Counted from the first letter of the stretch, positions 46,130 through 54,126 are shown. The stretch: DNA of 64,000 bases from Pleomorphomonas oryzae DSM 16300 (GCF_000422965.1 NZ_AUHB01000002.1:1-64000), one strand, 5' to 3'. A program made the numbers and translations. Notes: generated by a model not told the origin, from the sequence alone.

Positions 46130-46248
46130 TGGAGGCCGCGATGCACAGCTACCGCATCCGCGATCATTGGGCCGAGATCGCGGCTCTTCTGCCGATCCTG
46201 ACGCCGGTTACAACCATCGTTTTTCTTCACCTCGCGGGCGCGCTGTAG
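46129..46248 (+). CDS. tiny one-helix membrane protein, coupled to the previous one
   Basis: A 39-residue frame whose ATG overlaps the preceding stop. MEAAMHSYRIRDHWAEIAAL is followed by the hydrophobic LPILTPVTTIVFLHLAGAL. The arrangement of two very short, overlapping, membrane-type frames argues for real genes over chance. Confidence 0.45.
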   Translation: MEAAMHSYRIRDHWAEIAALLPILTPVTTIVFLHLAGAL

Positions 46249-46279
46249 CGCCCGTTCCTTCTTTCGTGAGGCCAGCCAC

Positions 46280-46516
46280 ATGCGAGTCTCTTTTTTCCCG
46301 GCGCAATGCGCCTCTTGCCCAGTCGCAAGTCGCCTTCGGGCCGCTGCACTTCGACTTTATCTTCTTGATAATTATGATGAAATCGACATCGCAGCTGACA
46401 TCGAGGATATGGCTGCGATGGCCTGCGCATCGGTGCAATGCGGCGATCCAACTGACCTCATGGTTGAGATCGAGGGTGATGAAATTGAAATCTCATTATG
46501 CCCTGTCGAGCATTGA
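46280..46516 (+). CDS. small acidic hypothetical protein
   Basis: A 78-residue protein with an N-terminal CxxC (QCASCPVASRL) and a strongly acidic C-terminal half (DNYDEIDIAADIEDMAAMAC, VEIEGDEIEISL). No family recognised. It lies 31 bp after the tiny membrane-protein pair and converges on the TraY-like gene. Confidence 0.5.
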   Translation: MRVSFFPAQCASCPVASRLRAAALRLYLLDNYDEIDIAADIEDMAAMACASVQCGDPTDLMVEIEGDEIEISLCPVEH

Positions 46517-46585
46517 CCATATCAAATATTGCTTTTAAATTCAGATAGATCGCTAGTCCGTCCCGCAGAGGGCGAGTTTGAATCG

Positions 46586-46620
46586 AAAAGGCGGCCCACC
46601 AGGACCGCCCTTTTCTTTAT
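46586..46620. terminator. bidirectional terminator
   Basis: AAAAGGCGG pairs with CCGCCCTTTT (one bulge), followed on the plus strand by CTTTATTAT and on the minus strand by TTTT within the stem end. It lies between the small plus-strand genes and the convergent TraY-like gene. Confidence 0.75.
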
Positions 46621-48740
46621 TATCGAGGTCTCGAAGCGCCCGGCCCCGCCGACGCTCCGGCACTACCACTGCCGGATGTCTCGCCCGCCGATCCTTTGCC
46701 GCCGCCTCCCTTGAATCCCGGGAGCCCACCTCCCATCCCACTTAGCCGTCCGCCGACGCTTCCGATTATCAGGGCACCGCCTTCGGACTCCCGCCAGCTC
46801 GAAATCTGAAGCCCCAACCACTGACCGACGCGTTCGGGAGCGGTAAGTATCGATCGGAAAATGTAATGAAATGCCATGAATTGAACGACGATTGCGAGTA
46901 TCCCATAGACCAATACCCCAGAAATTCCCAATGTAAATCCGGCCATCGCGGCATCAGAGGCGAACGAGAAGCTATATCTCAGGAAATTCAGACCAACGAT
47001 GCTTACGCTGATGGCGGCAACGTACGCGGCCACGATAGTAGCCGGACGCAACAAGATGGACACGAACAAGGAGCCATACCCGAACGCTTGGGCCTTATCG
47101 ACGAAGCTGCCGCCGTCGAGACGCAAATGCCCGAACGCCCAGATGAGGACGGCGATCGAGGCCACTAACAGCTCAAGTCCCCATGCAAAAAATGAAAATG
47201 TCACGTATATCCAAGGTATTATAGGAAGAACATATTGCAGCATGACACCCGCGCCGTAGGAGGCCTTGATTGCCGGAGAGGCCGCCCCGAGAAGAAAATC
47301 AAGGGTGGCCCCTGCCGCCGATCCGAAGAAATGTGCCGTTCCAGTCGCGGCCGCCCCGATGCCGAAAGCCGCCTCCGCACCAACTATCAATGAGTTACCT
47401 GTATTCATCAAATCGGAAATCGGGTCCGGTGAAAACCCTGGATAAACTGTCAAATAATCTTTCATCGGCTGAGTTATGCTCTCAATCATCCGTGCGAACG
47501 TGCTGTCTGCATCATCGTCGGCTTGCGTCCGAAGATCATCAGCCGTCAATCGGACATCTGCGCTTTCTGTAAGTATTTGATTATCAACGAGTTTCAGCGC
47601 TGCGCCGACGGTCGAACCATACATTCCCCATGATTTTGGATCTGGCTCGGTGACCGTTGGCTTTTCCGCAGCGTTCGACGACGCAGCTAGATTCAGAGTG
47701 GCGACAGTTCGATAGTAGCCGCCGACACAAGGCCAACCGCAACTTTTGATATGCTCGACGAGCTTTTGTCTCAGTCCAGAATCCGAGGCTGTTGCGGCCG
47801 ATCGAGCAGCTTGTGAAATCGTGCGATTATAATTTTCCGCGATTTGATTCAGCTGCTCGACGAGTTGGGTTATCAGTGTCCCGTTATTTCGCCATGTCGA
47901 AACTATTGACTTCACTAGTGTTTCCGAGTCCTCCGAGGTTGCGCCGGGAGTCCGCCCGATCACATCAGCTATCTGGTCGCCGATTTTCAGCGCCCGAATG
48001 GACGAAACCACTCCTGCAACCGCCTGCCTCCGTGTCGTTCCGAAATCTCCGAAATTTTCAGGGTTCGAAACTGTCAAGGAGCCGCACGCCGGACCATAGT
48101 CCCATGCGTATCCGGTGTTTTTTCCGGCTTCTGTGACCTCGCCAGTCCACCAGGATCTCCGTTCGCCCGCTTGAATCACGCTCCCGGATGCGGCCGGAAT
48201 CCGCGCCGCCGTGGTCGCCGTTTCCCCCAGTGTGCGGCCGGCCCTCAGCCTCACGGCCGAGCAGACCTCGGCGCGCACCAACCCATAAACGAGCGACTGC
48301 CCGGAGCCTGAAATCGGTAACGGTGAATTGCCTGAAACCGTTGCGTTTTCAACATATTGCAGAGCGACCGCGTTTCCCAGATTGGCGCTAATCGTTGCCA
48401 CTTCTTTGACAAGATAGTGGACGCCGGAGAGACCTGCTGTCGTCATCGGAACTAGCATTCCAAGCGCAATCGTAGGCCTCATCATGGCCCAATATCCCGA
48501 GGTCGCCTCTGGAAGCGGATGCCCTGTTCGCGCTGCTCCAATGATCATTGAGCCAACGCTGTAGACCATCCACATCACACCTATGAGCATCAGCGCCGAC
48601 GCGATGATTCCGAGCAACCCCGACACCGTTGACGGCTCAGTTGTGGTTCCCAGAATGGCTTCGATCATTCTCTTGGACCAGTCAGTCGCGGGAAGGTTTG
48701 CGAAAAGATCGACGGCAGGATTGATATCAATCGTGCTCAT
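46620..48740 (-). CDS. traY: orphan DotA/TraY-family conjugation membrane protein
   Basis: A 706-residue polytopic protein that looks like DotA/TraY, an inner-membrane component of IncI/Dot-type (type IVB) transfer systems. Two helices near the N-terminus (GLLGIIASALMLIGVMWMVY, TIALGMLVPMTTAG) precede a large periplasmic region of about 350 residues with Cys pairs. A C-terminal bundle of about five helices follows (including YVLPIIPWIYVTFSFFAWGL and RPATIVAAYVAAISVSIVGL), ending in a Gly/Ser-rich tail. It overlaps the accessory mobilization gene (ATGA). No other type IV secretion gene lies in the window. In IncI plasmids TraY is the target of entry exclusion, which suggests why a mobilizable element might carry its own copy. 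Confidence 0.72.
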   Translation of the reverse strand: MSTIDINPAVDLFANLPATDWSKRMIEAILGTTTEPSTVSGLLGIIASALMLIGVMWMVYSVGSMIIGAARTGHPLPEATSGYWAMMRPTIALGMLVPMTTAGLSGVHYLVKEVATISANLGNAVALQYVENATVSGNSPLPISGSGQSLVYGLVRAEVCSAVRLRAGRTLGETATTAARIPAASGSVIQAGERRSWWTGEVTEAGKNTGYAWDYGPACGSLTVSNPENFGDFGTTRRQAVAGVVSSIRALKIGDQIADVIGRTPGATSEDSETLVKSIVSTWRNNGTLITQLVEQLNQIAENYNRTISQAARSAATASDSGLRQKLVEHIKSCGWPCVGGYYRTVATLNLAASSNAAEKPTVTEPDPKSWGMYGSTVGAALKLVDNQILTESADVRLTADDLRTQADDDADSTFARMIESITQPMKDYLTVYPGFSPDPISDLMNTGNSLIVGAEAAFGIGAAATGTAHFFGSAAGATLDFLLGAASPAIKASYGAGVMLQYVLPIIPWIYVTFSFFAWGLELLVASIAVLIWAFGHLRLDGGSFVDKAQAFGYGSLFVSILLRPATIVAAYVAAISVSIVGLNFLRYSFSFASDAAMAGFTLGISGVLVYGILAIVVQFMAFHYIFRSILTAPERVGQWLGLQISSWRESEGGALIIGSVGGRLSGMGGGLPGFKGGGGKGSAGETSGSGSAGASAGPGASRPR

Positions 48741-48997
48741 TGCCTCGGCTCCCTGATCGCAAGCGGCGAGCCGTCAAACAGCCGCTTATCCCGGTCAGCG
48801 ACATGCGCGGCCAGGATTTTCCGCACGGCCGACCCGTCGATTTCGCTCGCTTTCAACGCCGCCAAGATCGCTCCGCCGAGGACGATTTTTCTACGGCTGT
48901 CATCCGCCCGGCGAGCCGACTTGAGTGCGGATTCGGTTTGCGCCAAGCGGCTTTCGAGGTCCGCTTTTCGCTGTTTCAACGCGCTCAAATCGACCAT
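48737..48997 (-). CDS. small mobilization accessory protein, TraD/MobC-like
   Basis: An 86-residue protein with the pattern of accessory proteins encoded divergently from MobA/MobL relaxases: a charged coiled-coil start (LSALKQRKADLESRLAQTES), the basic RRKIVLGGAILAALKA segment and the ending RDKRLFDG. These proteins bind the origin of transfer or help the relaxase. ATG 48997 follows GGGAGG; a longer frame from 49084 is rejected. It is divergent from the relaxase gene, and the 420 bp between them hold oriT-like repeats. Its stop overlaps the TraY start. Confidence 0.75.
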   Translation of the reverse strand: MVDLSALKQRKADLESRLAQTESALKSARRADDSRRKIVLGGAILAALKASEIDGSAVRKILAAHVADRDKRLFDGSPLAIREPRQ

Positions 48998-49105
48998 GTT
49001 TTCCTCCCGAAATAGCTTTTCTGAATGAGAATATCTTTCTCTCAATATTGCGCCGGCACAAGTGTAGTCGCATGCTGAAACCAATAAAGATGTACCTGAA
49101 AGGCG

Positions 49106-49405
49106 CGCTTAAGCGTCACAAGTGACGCAGCTTGCCTGTATGGACTTCATGGAGACGGATTACATGCTCCGACGGCGCTTAAACTCTACCATCGGCGCTG
49201 GTGATACGGCCGGAACACGGTTTCAGGGTCGATTTATACTCGCCGATCCGGGCATCGAATTCGTCCCTGAATTTCGGCCGACGCTTAAGTGCCCCGATGT
49301 TTTCGACGTATTCCGAATCCGTTCCGCCCACTCCTCGCCTGGACGATTTTCGCGGTCTCCCGACCTCTCAAATCCGTCGTCGAATGTCATGGGCCGACGC
49401 TTAAG
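49106..49405. other. candidate origin of transfer (oriT)
   Basis: This lies between divergent mobilization genes. It contains the palindrome CGCTTAAGCG (49106-49115), the inverted repeat GCGTCAC-AA-GTGACGC (49113-49128), and the direct repeat GGCCGACGCTTAAG at 49276-49289 and 49392-49405, followed by TGCCCC and CGCCCG. IncQ-type nic regions contain TAAGTGCGCCCT; TTAAGTGCCCC at the first repeat is close to it. Position and repeats support oriT; the nick site is inferred. Confidence 0.55.
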
Positions 49406-49417
49406 CGCCCGGCCATC

Positions 49418-51220
49418 ATGACATCGCTCCCAGCCTCCGAAGCGCTTTTCCATATGAGCGTGAAGGTTCTTCAACGCTCGAAAGGCCGCAGCACCGTCGC
49501 AGCCGCCGCCTACCGCGCTGCGACGGTGCTGACCGACTCCCGAACCGGCCGCGAGTTCGACTTTCGCCGGAAAAAACACGTCATCGATAGTTTCATCCTC
49601 GCCCCCGAAGGTGCTCCGTCATGGGCCTTGGATCGCGCGCAGCTATGGAACCACGTCGAGGCCGCCGAACGAAGAAAAGATGCCGTCTGCGCCCGCGAGG
49701 TTGAGATTTCCATCCCTCGCGATCTGCCCCGCGATCGATGGCGCGAGTTCGTTGAGAGCGTCATGAAAAAATACATTACGGCGGGCGCGGTCTGTGATGT
49801 CGCTATCCATGCTCCCAAGGCGGCCGACGGCCAGGAACAACCCCACGCACACATTCTCATGACGCCCCGTCGGCTCGATCCATCGACCGAGTCCGGATTT
49901 GCAAGCGTCCGCAACGCCACCCTTGCCGCCATGTTTGAATCCGGCGGCCGACAGGGTGGAGAGCGTGGTTCGGCTCTGAAAGCCGAACGCGCCAGGGTCT
50001 CCGACCTCATCAACAGCTTGCTCCGCGAGGTCGATTCTGGCCGTCGTGTCGACTCCCGGAGCTACGCCGCCCGAGGGCTCGATCGCGAACCGGAACCGCA
50101 GATGGGTGAACAGAGGATGGCATCCGTTCGTCGCCGTCGGCTGCACGATCGACGGACGGCCGTTGTGTCAGCATTTCGTGAACATCGAAAAGCCCTGAAC
50201 GAACTGCAAAAAGTGGAGGAAGAGATGTCACAAAATCGAAAAGGATTCCCGAGGCTCCCAACCGAGGAGGCGCGAACGGATTACAAGTCCGGCCTACTCC
50301 GCCAACGGTTTCCGGATTTCGATCCGTCGCCTTTCGCCTCTGACATCAACTTGGTTGACGTTCGGCGCCGCGATCGGATTCGCATCCAGTGCAACGATGG
50401 CGGCTGGGTCGAGGTCAAGGGCCGCCGAATCTCCACATGGGGTCCGGACGGTCAGGCCGCGCCGCTTGCCGCCGCCCTTGCCGAGGACATCGGCATCGAT
50501 AAAGGCGGCTTCCAGCATCTTAAAAAGTCTGCTGCCGTCCGCCGGAACCCGAGCAGCCGTCCTGTCCCCCTAACCGAATATGCAATTACATCGATCGCAG
50601 ACAGTTGGCGCGAAAGGGGCTACGAAGATGTCACCGAAAGCCATGATGGCGCCTGGGTTTCGGTCGCGGAATCGAGGCTGCATGACACGGGCGACTATGT
50701 CACCGTCCACGGCTCGCTTTCTGACGAATCCATCCGCGCCCTTGTCGAAAAAGCCCATGACGAATGGGGCGCGCAGCTTGAGAGCCACGGCCCCGAGGAA
50801 TTTCGCGAACGCCTGTGGCTTGAAGCGCAGCGTCAGGATGTGGCCGTGATCGGCTATGATGCCTCAGACGCCCTCAAGCAGCGTTGGGCCGCCGAGGTCG
50901 CTCAGAAGGCGGCCGACGAACAGATTTTAGCCGGTGTGCGCCGGGTCGCGTCCGAGGCTGATTTGCTCATTGCTGCCGCCCGTGGCGACCTCGAATCCGT
51001 CGAAAAGCTCGATCCGGATTTGAAAAAATTCGTCAGCTCATATCTCGATGACAACCAGCGCGCCGAACTCGCCCGTCAGCGGCCGCTCGACATCGTCGCC
51101 GAACTGGAAAACTGGCGTGCCAAAGGCCGTGCCGAAGCCGAGCACGATCCCGATGCCCTCGGCTCGATCGCCCGTCCGGCCGTCGAGGCCGCCCCGACGG
51201 ACGAACAACGGCCGACGTGA
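49418..51220 (+). CDS. MobA/MobL-type (MOBQ) relaxase
   Basis: A 600-residue relaxase that would nick oriT and lead the DNA strand during transfer. The N-terminal domain has HMSVKVLQRSKGRSTVAAAA followed by YRAAT with the likely catalytic Tyr. The metal-binding HxH is in PHAHILMTPRRLD, and VCAREVEISIPRDLPRDRW is typical of MobA/MobL. A second, polyvalent-type domain starts around residue 270 (MSQNRKGFPRLPTEEARTDY), exactly at an internal ATG preceded by GTGGAGG, so a separate shorter product is possible. The C-terminal 70 residues are repeated in the next gene. ATG 49418 is chosen; ATG 49454 is the alternative; upstream extension would cover the oriT repeats. Confidence 0.85.
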   Translation: MTSLPASEALFHMSVKVLQRSKGRSTVAAAAYRAATVLTDSRTGREFDFRRKKHVIDSFILAPEGAPSWALDRAQLWNHVEAAERRKDAVCAREVEISIPRDLPRDRWREFVESVMKKYITAGAVCDVAIHAPKAADGQEQPHAHILMTPRRLDPSTESGFASVRNATLAAMFESGGRQGGERGSALKAERARVSDLINSLLREVDSGRRVDSRSYAARGLDREPEPQMGEQRMASVRRRRLHDRRTAVVSAFREHRKALNELQKVEEEMSQNRKGFPRLPTEEARTDYKSGLLRQRFPDFDPSPFASDINLVDVRRRDRIRIQCNDGGWVEVKGRRISTWGPDGQAAPLAAALAEDIGIDKGGFQHLKKSAAVRRNPSSRPVPLTEYAITSIADSWRERGYEDVTESHDGAWVSVAESRLHDTGDYVTVHGSLSDESIRALVEKAHDEWGAQLESHGPEEFRERLWLEAQRQDVAVIGYDASDALKQRWAAEVAQKAADEQILAGVRRVASEADLLIAAARGDLESVEKLDPDLKKFVSSYLDDNQRAELARQRPLDIVAELENWRAKGRAEAEHDPDALGSIARPAVEAAPTDEQRPT

Positions 51221-51275
51221 TCCGTATTTCGTTCGTCACGAAAACAATGGTTGAACTGCAAAAGTGGAGGAAGAA

Positions 51276-51626
51276 ATGACACAATTTGACATGGACTGGT
51301 ATGAGAGCGAGGAAGAGTTCCTTGCCGATGTTAAGGAACGCACCGCAAACGCCAATTTGCTCGTCGGCGCCGCGAAAGGCGATCAGGAAGCATTCAAAAA
51401 GTTGGATATGGGACTGCAGGCGTTCGTCAGCTCTTATCTCGACGACAAGCAGCGTGCGGAACTCGCGAAGATGCAACCGATTGATATTATTGATAATATC
51501 TACCATTGGGAGAAAGTCGGGTGCGAAGAACTGCAAGATATTTACGATGCGCAGGATGCCGGATACGCTGTTCCATCCCCGAGCGTTTCCGCCCCCGACA
51601 ACGCCCCCGCGTGGAGGCCAAAATGA
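51276..51626 (+). CDS. small paralogue of the relaxase C-terminal domain
   Basis: A 116-residue protein starting MTQFDMDWYES after GTGGAGG. Residues about 20-90 match the end of the preceding relaxase: both contain a LLxxAAxGD helix, then FVSSYLDD(K/N)QRAELA and DI(I/V). The upstream DNA is also repeated from inside the relaxase gene (50201-50235 versus 51253-51284), including the ribosome binding site and start codon. It therefore arose by partial duplication. It may work as a regulator or partner of the relaxase, function unknown. Its stop overlaps the next start (ATGA). Confidence 0.7.
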   Translation: MTQFDMDWYESEEEFLADVKERTANANLLVGAAKGDQEAFKKLDMGLQAFVSSYLDDKQRAELAKMQPIDIIDNIYHWEKVGCEELQDIYDAQDAGYAVPSPSVSAPDNAPAWRPK

Positions 51627-52162
51627 AGCGCGCCCGGGCCTCGCGGGCCTCGGATGACATGGTGCGGATTTACGTCAACCGCCGGGCTTCGGGCCGTCCC
51701 GTGCCCGGGTGGGAGAAAGCTGTGTATTTTCTCCCACCCACACCGGACGGCCTTCCGGGTTGGATTGGGTGGACCACGGTCACCGAATCCGAAGCTAAAA
51801 ACTCCGGCCGCGACGACCTCGTCCGCCGGACACAAACTCCAGCGCAGCGCTGGGACGACTGGTTAGGTCCGAATATGACCGTGGCCGACGATCTCGAAAT
51901 GCAGGCGTTTTTCGCAACGGTCCCGGACGACGAATGGCCTCGGCTGGCGATTGCCGTTCGACGTTCGCAGCGACAGGCCGCCGCCGCGTGGCGGGCGGCC
52001 GGTGCTCGACTGATCGCCGCCGCGACCCGAAACCGACGCGACCCCGCTTCCCCCGCATCAAACTTGTTCCGGGAGCGTGGAACCGGACGGCGCTCATTGC
52101 TCAAACTGATCACGCCGGATCGTCCGACCTCCGGCCCGAAACCCGCAGCAACTCAGAAATAG
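51623..52162 (+). CDS. hypothetical protein co-translated with the relaxase paralogue
   Basis: A 179-residue basic protein, ATG 51623 overlapping the previous stop and preceded by GTGGAGG. The N-terminal half has a beta-rich stretch (VRIYVNRRASGRPVPGWEKA, PGWIGWTTVTESEAKNSG) and the middle an acidic patch (DDLEMQAFFATVPDDEWPRL). The C-terminus is Ala/Arg-rich. No family recognised. Its position suggests a mobilization accessory. Confidence 0.6.
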   Translation: MKRARASRASDDMVRIYVNRRASGRPVPGWEKAVYFLPPTPDGLPGWIGWTTVTESEAKNSGRDDLVRRTQTPAQRWDDWLGPNMTVADDLEMQAFFATVPDDEWPRLAIAVRRSQRQAAAAWRAAGARLIAAATRNRRDPASPASNLFRERGTGRRSLLKLITPDRPTSGPKPAATQK

Positions 52163-52170
52163 AGTCCGAC

Positions 52171-52347
52171 ATGCGCATCTTAGCTACCGCCCTCATCGCC
52201 CTCGGATTCGCATCCGTGATTTCGGCCGCTACAGCCGCATCACATGCGGATTCGACGGTCTATGTCTGGCGATATCGAGCCGTTGTCATCCCGTCCTCGC
52301 AGCAGCCGCCGGATGATGATGGTGGAACCGGGACAATGGGTGATTAA
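52171..52347 (+). CDS. small exported protein
   Basis: A 58-residue frame with a good signal peptide (MRILATALIALGFASVISAA, cleavage around ATA-ASH) and a short mature part ending PPDDDGGTGTMGD. It starts 8 bp after the preceding stop, converging on the integrase. The mature part is only about 35 residues. It may be real; function unknown. Confidence 0.45.
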   Translation: MRILATALIALGFASVISAATAASHADSTVYVWRYRAVVIPSSQQPPDDDGGTGTMGD

Positions 52348-52369
52348 GCTGTCCGAACGAACCGAGAGG

Positions 52370-53938
52370 TTACAGCCCGTCGACAATGATTCTCGGAATC
52401 GTATCGACGCCTCTTTTGAGTGCCGCAGGAAGGCAATCGCCGTATTCCTCGCCGACGTTGGCGGGCGCGTGACCTTGTATGTAATTGATTTGTTTTGTTT
52501 TTAGAAGCACTTCCGGGTCTTGCACTACCGACGTGAATCTATGGCGCCAGCCGTGATTAGGTTGAAGTTCCGGATCATTAATTCCCAGACTGCGAACCCA
52601 TTTGCCAATGCGCTCGCCGATTTTCTTATAAGTTGGATTAGCGACGGTTCCGCCACGACCCATCCGTGGATCATAAAATAGTGGGCCAGAACGTGATTGA
52701 GCTACGAAAGACAAAAACCCTTGTTCAATCAAATGGCTATGAAGTGGTACATCACGGGCGGCAGCGTTCTTGGTGGTCCCGGCCTCGGGGGTTATATGGA
52801 AAACCCAAACGCCATCGGATTGCCGCACATCCTCTTTGCGCAATTGAGCAATCTCGCCAACTCTCGCGCCAGTATAAGCGCAAAGCCAAGGAACCCAGCG
52901 CCGCGCGGCGGCGCCTTCAGGTGTCATTCGCTCGGTTGTTGATTGTAGCGTAGCCTTCAATATGGTCCGCGCTTCGTCGTGGGTGAATCCTTTTTGAGCA
53001 CGAGTTCGCCGTTTTTTCTGAACACGGACTGAAATTTTAGCGACAGGATTTTCTCGAATCCACTTTTGGTCGACTGCATACTCACAAACTGTCCTCAACG
53101 ATCCGAGATACGCGTTTTGAACCGTTCCGTTTTCTAGACCTTGATCTAGAAGACGATTCTTCCAAGCGATGCACCAATCGTCGGTTAAGTCCGAAATATC
53201 GCCGACTTCATCGGATACAGCAGTGATAATTGGACGCCACCGTTTTTCGGTCGCGGCCGAGGGCTTGCGCTCTTTTAGATATCCCTCGAAAGCGTCGAGA
53301 ACGGTCCTCTTTCCAATTTTCTGCGATGGGGAGGTTTCTGCCTTTTCTAGTACCGGGAAACGGTCTCCATTCGGATCCTCCCTCCAATCGCCCGTGGTAA
53401 GCCGCTGCAGATATTGGCGTGCCTCGTAAATTGCGCGACCAACCTGCGTCTCCAGTAATTTCCGGCTTTGCGGATCGATCCGGAGCCCATGGCGATCAAG
53501 GTATTTCGTAATCGGCTCTTCCACGCGGCGCTGTTGCATGACGGCCAAGAAGCGCTGTCCAGTATTCTGGTCTCCGAAAATGGCAACAGAAACCGTCTTC
53601 GGATCTTCTCCGAGCCGATCGTGCATGAGGGCGTCTATTCGATGTTCGCGATTATCCGATGGATTGTCTTTTTCGCCGTCTACAATCTCGCGATAGATTT
53701 CGCCTGCAATTGCCGCAGCCTGCCGCTCGCTAAGGCTAATCAAACCCCTGCGAAGATTTTTCCAGCGTGATTCGACTTCAGCAGCCGCGATGGCGAAAAG
53801 GGCCTTGGCTTCGGAAGGGTCGCGGGTTCCAAGGGTGAATTTCTCCTCCCGCTTGCCAACCATTTCCCGAAGGGCTTCAGGAACCCTCTTTCGAAACCAA
53901 AAAATGCCGGTATCCGGATGCTTGAAGGGGCGTGCCAT
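52370..53938 (-). CDS. int: tyrosine integrase of the tRNA-Ser element
   Basis: A 522-residue integrase starting MARPFKHPDTGIFWFRKRVP, the N-terminal arm-binding module common in alphaproteobacterial tRNA-targeting integrases (DUF6538 type). A core-binding domain (about 215-305) and catalytic domain follow. Visible residues are Arg in YTGARVGEIAQLR, Lys in GTTKNAAARDVPL, H-x-x-R in NHGWRHRF, His in YIQGHAPANVG and the Tyr in EEYGD. All are intact. The start lies about 100 bp from the tRNA 3' end. ATG 53950 is an alternative start. It should integrate the element at tRNA-Ser(GGA), but also needs an excisionase, which I could not find. Confidence 0.93.
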   Translation of the reverse strand: MARPFKHPDTGIFWFRKRVPEALREMVGKREEKFTLGTRDPSEAKALFAIAAAEVESRWKNLRRGLISLSERQAAAIAGEIYREIVDGEKDNPSDNREHRIDALMHDRLGEDPKTVSVAIFGDQNTGQRFLAVMQQRRVEEPITKYLDRHGLRIDPQSRKLLETQVGRAIYEARQYLQRLTTGDWREDPNGDRFPVLEKAETSPSQKIGKRTVLDAFEGYLKERKPSAATEKRWRPIITAVSDEVGDISDLTDDWCIAWKNRLLDQGLENGTVQNAYLGSLRTVCEYAVDQKWIRENPVAKISVRVQKKRRTRAQKGFTHDEARTILKATLQSTTERMTPEGAAARRWVPWLCAYTGARVGEIAQLRKEDVRQSDGVWVFHITPEAGTTKNAAARDVPLHSHLIEQGFLSFVAQSRSGPLFYDPRMGRGGTVANPTYKKIGERIGKWVRSLGINDPELQPNHGWRHRFTSVVQDPEVLLKTKQINYIQGHAPANVGEEYGDCLPAALKRGVDTIPRIIVDGL

Positions 53939-53951
53939 TGCGAGGACCATG

Positions 53952-53973
53952 TGTGTACCACCGTTGTGTACCA
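53952..53973. other. candidate integrase arm-type sites
   Basis: TGTGTACCA occurs twice, at 53952-53960 and 53965-53973, the second as TTGTGTACCA. TTGTGTACCA also occurs at 31193-31202 and 31818-31827 near the other end. Short direct repeats near both att cores are typical arm sites for tyrosine integrases. Confidence 0.5.
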
Positions 53974-54021
53974 GTCCGGCGGTAAAGAAGTCCCCAAAAC
54001 CAGGACTTCTTGAACATCAAT

Positions 54022-54053
54022 GGTTTGCGAATGCGATGGCGGAGAAGGAGGGA
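54022..54053. other. right attachment repeat (attR) in the tRNA-Ser 3' end
   Basis: Matches 31099-31130 at 30 of 32 positions. Its right part is the acceptor stem and beginning of the T arm of tRNA-Ser, so insertion kept the tRNA gene complete. Confidence 0.88.
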
Positions 54054-54126
54054 TTCGAACCCTCGATAGGGTTGCCCCTATACACGCGTTCCAGGCGTGC
54101 GCCTTAAACCACTCGGCCACCTCTCC
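54037..54126 (-). tRNA. tRNA-Ser (anticodon GGA)
   Basis: On the minus strand the 90-nt sequence starts GGAGAGGTGGCCGAGTGG and ends with an encoded CCA. The acceptor stem GGAGAGG pairs with the 3' TTCTCC region. The anticodon stem-loop is CACGC-CTGGAAC-GCGTG, giving anticodon GGA for UCC/UCU serine codons. The long variable arm (ATAGGGGCAACCCTAT) is typical of class II tRNA-Ser, and the T loop has GGTTCGAATCC. It is the integration site of the element. Confidence 0.96.

Larger units (their letters stand above)
31099..54053. mobile_element. integrative mobilizable element in tRNA-Ser(GGA), about 23 kb
   Basis: Boundaries are the two 32-bp repeats. Inside are an integrase next to the tRNA, a plasmid-type replication protein, a relaxase with accessory protein and oriT-like repeats, an orphan TraY-like protein and a defence/repair cargo. 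Nothing resembling a coupling protein, VirB4-type ATPase or pilus genes is present, so self-transfer is unlikely and mobilization by a helper is inferred. Codon use and base composition in 31-41 kb look less GC-rich than the flanking chromosome. Confidence 0.85.

Noticed and set aside
31131-54021. Complete conjugative element (ICE)
   Set aside because: There is no coupling protein, VirB4/TraU-type ATPase or pilus gene; only relaxase, accessory protein and TraY homologue are present.
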